Positions 5,066 to 6,745 of a stretch of 6,745 nt of DNA are shown here, one piece after another. Both the position numbers and the translations under genes were made by a program. Source of the DNA: Bacteroides sp. (lineage in GTDB: Bacteria; Bacteroidota; Bacteroidia; Bacteroidales; Bacteroidaceae). The DNA is taken from the NCBI GenBank assembly GCA_019417975.1, contig DYCT01000113.1, forward strand, positions 1 to 6,745, given 5' to 3'. The notes below the pieces were generated by a model. That model was not told the origin of the DNA. It searched no databases and saw only the letters and a program-made list of their open reading frames with translations. Position 1 is the stretch's first letter. Each line of letters starts with the position of its first letter.

Positions 5066-6745
5066 TTCTGTAATACTTATATTCGTTACTCGCTCCAGCC
5101 AAAAACGACGCTGATTGGGATGGAACGGTTTGTAATCGGTATTGCTCTTGATGACATTCCGACGATAAATCAATCCATCGACCGACTTAGCATACAGAAT
5201 AGGTACATCAAAAGTTTCAAAAACATTATCTTCTATCACGATGCCTCCCTCCGGACCTCCGTGGAAATATTTCTGCTGTCCCTGCAGATTGGGAATTTCC
5301 GGATAGATGGAAATTACAGCATTGGTAAACTGAAACAAACTGGTCAACGCATTGACGAAACGATTTTTGCGGATGATGACATGCCGACAAGCACCTGTTT
5401 CGAACCAGCCATTGCAGTCGCCACAGAGCAAAATAGCCGTACCCGATGTGTGGTCAAACAGGTTGTTCTCCACTACTGTTTTTCGAGGTGTACTGAACAA
5501 TGCGCCCCGAGCCCGGTTATTACGCACCACATTATCGGCAAACAAGACCTCCGGAGTCCAAGTAAGGTTTTCGATACCATATCCTTGCTGCTCGCTGATT
5601 TCTGCTTCCACCGGTTCGGCAAAAGTAATCAGAAACTCACGTGCTCCCGCAATCTGCTGCTTATCATACGAACGGATAGTTACGATGCGATTGGTCTTCC
5701 CCACCAACTCCATCGTATTGGAACGGACAAACTGTACTTCATCACCCGGACAACCCCACTCAAATCCCCATGCCTGATGGTGCATATAACGGCCTATCAA
5801 TGTATAATCGTCCACCCGTTTCACCACTTTCAGATAAGTGCCATGCACATTGATGGCATCGTCCATCATCCCTTCATACAAACCATTGCAAGAAATAATC
5901 TTTCCTTTACAGCTCGAAAAATGAGTAGCATCAGCCTGAGTCGTAAAATAGCGTGGGTCGTTTTCGCCCCGCAAACAAACTCCAAATTTCTCCAGCGTGA
6001 TGTTCTCGCAAAGCTGAGCCAGTAGCCCCATCCCTTCGGCATAGTGTACCTGTACATTGTCAAGCGTTGTATTCACATCGTGCGACAAAAAGATGCCCGG
6101 TGCCGGACGCATCCATCCACGCAAAGCCACAACTGTACCCGACACTACACGTGTATCTTTCCATGCCGGAGCAAGAATCCGACCAGGTGTAATCTCACGA
6201 ACACCCTCCATCGGACAAGGCAAATCGCTGGTGTTATAAACCAGATGTCGGATATCTCCCTCGAACGCAATGCCATAGTTATGACGCATTGCCCATCCTT
6301 CACCATAATTCTCAAAAAGTGAATCCTTCGAAATACGGTAGTTCACCCACGGAGCCGGTTCGAAAACCACTCCTTTCTGCGGGTCGCTCTCTACCACTTT
6401 TACTTGGGCAATATGCGGATTAGCAAAATCGATATGTAAATTCTTCAACGTACAGTTTTCCGAACGAAGAATGGATAGAGGAAGCATACGCCCATGAAAA
6501 ATCAAGTCAGCACCTTGTCCATCGACTGTCAAGTTCTTCATATCTTCCAAAGCAAGCCCTACCCTCTTTGGATTATCCTGGTCGTGATTGGAAATGTAAT
6601 ACTCGCGCACAGCAGCCCCTTTCTCATAGAAATGGTATTGTCCCTCGGCAAAACGAAGTACAATCTCTTCTCCTTCTTTGCATTCCTGCTGAATACGAGA
6701 AATGACTTTCTGCAAGACAGGCGATGCGTTTTGGCGACTATTGGG
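5063..6745 (-). CDS. glaB: Alpha-1,3-galactosidase B, glycoside hydrolase family 110 (5' end outside window)
   Basis: This enzyme would release terminal alpha-1,3-linked galactose from glycans; the GlaB subgroup is known to accept both branched blood-group B and linear alpha-Gal structures. The visible part has 560 codons. The frame is open to the window edge, where it reads PNSRQNASPV before the TTG at 6715-6713, so that TTG is an internal leucine and not a start. The missing N-terminus should carry a signal peptide for export to the periplasm or surface. Counting that leucine as residue 1, the family motifs are REYYISNHDQDNP (37-49), DGQG (65-68), SHDVNTT (211-217), HYAEGMG (224-230), TTQADATHF (258-266), EGMMDDAINVHGTY (281-294) and HTSGTAILLCGDCNGWFETG (422-441). 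D262, D285 and D286 (codons at 5932-5930 and 5863-5858) have the spacing of the three active-site aspartates described for GH110, as I recall it. The repeated NxxxNN and IxxNxF patterns near the C-terminus fit a right-handed parallel beta-helix. The gene ends 18 bases before sbcD. Family assignment is secure; the B rather than A subgroup rests on memory of Bacteroides sequences. Confidence 0.93.
   Translation of the reverse strand, partial: PNSRQNASPVLQKVISRIQQECKEGEEIVLRFAEGQYHFYEKGAAVREYYISNHDQDNPKRVGLALEDMKNLTVDGQGADLIFHGRMLPLSILRSENCTLKNLHIDFANPHIAQVKVVESDPQKGVVFEPAPWVNYRISKDSLFENYGEGWAMRHNYGIAFEGDIRHLVYNTSDLPCPMEGVREITPGRILAPAWKDTRVVSGTVVALRGWMRPAPGIFLSHDVNTTLDNVQVHYAEGMGLLAQLCENITLEKFGVCLRGENDPRYFTTQADATHFSSCKGKIISCNGLYEGMMDDAINVHGTYLKVVKRVDDYTLIGRYMHHQAWGFEWGCPGDEVQFVRSNTMELVGKTNRIVTIRSYDKQQIAGAREFLITFAEPVEAEISEQQGYGIENLTWTPEVLFADNVVRNNRARGALFSTPRKTVVENNLFDHTSGTAILLCGDCNGWFETGACRHVIIRKNRFVNALTSLFQFTNAVISIYPEIPNLQGQQKYFHGGPEGGIVIEDNVFETFDVPILYAKSVDGLIYRRNVIKSNTDYKPFHPNQRRFWLERVTNISITE

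Noticed and set aside
5120..6025. Plus-strand ORF of 301 codons antisense to glaB
   Set aside because: It lies opposite the most conserved GH110 region, including the active-site aspartates. Its composition looks random and no domain is recognisable; it is a shadow of codon bias.
1..6745. CRISPR array, insertion sequence, tRNA or integration site
   Set aside because: No regularly spaced repeats, transposase, terminal inverted repeats or cloverleaf-like sequence were seen on either strand.

Overview
The window looks like a stretch of a gut Bacteroides (Bacteroidota) chromosome. The evidence is a GH110 alpha-1,3-galactosidase that closely resembles the Bacteroides GlaB proteins as I remember them, weak or absent Shine-Dalgarno sequences, moderate GC with AT-rich non-coding DNA, and a zinc-hook SbcC of the type found in this phylum. 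The genus is inferred from protein resemblance; no search was run.

All real genes lie on the minus strand, so the order of transcription runs from right to left. From 6745 down to 5063 is the 3' part of glaB, a secreted or periplasmic exo-alpha-galactosidase. Its beginning lies beyond the right edge of the window. Eighteen bases later comes sbcD (5044-3773), the Mre11-type nuclease subunit. Fifteen bases after that comes sbcC (3757-287), the Rad50-type SMC ATPase with a CPLC zinc hook. Positions 1-286 are non-coding. They hold a strong hairpin followed by a T tract, which should end the transcript, and a smaller repeat cluster at the left edge.

SbcC and SbcD form one complex: an ATP-dependent nuclease that processes DNA hairpins, palindromes and blocked double-strand ends. 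The two genes are clearly one operon. GlaB removes terminal alpha-1,3-linked galactose from glycans such as blood-group B and linear alpha-Gal structures, and has no obvious functional tie to DNA repair. The tight spacing still suggests that it is co-transcribed with sbcDC.

I found no CRISPR array, transposon, RNA gene or clearly new system. The points most worth a second look are small: all three genes share one reading phase and are separated by single TAA codons, both gene junctions contain a tiny out-of-frame ORF that bridges stop to start, a TGCA-rich motif recurs in the 3' region, and a plus-strand frame stays open across the whole left intergenic region.
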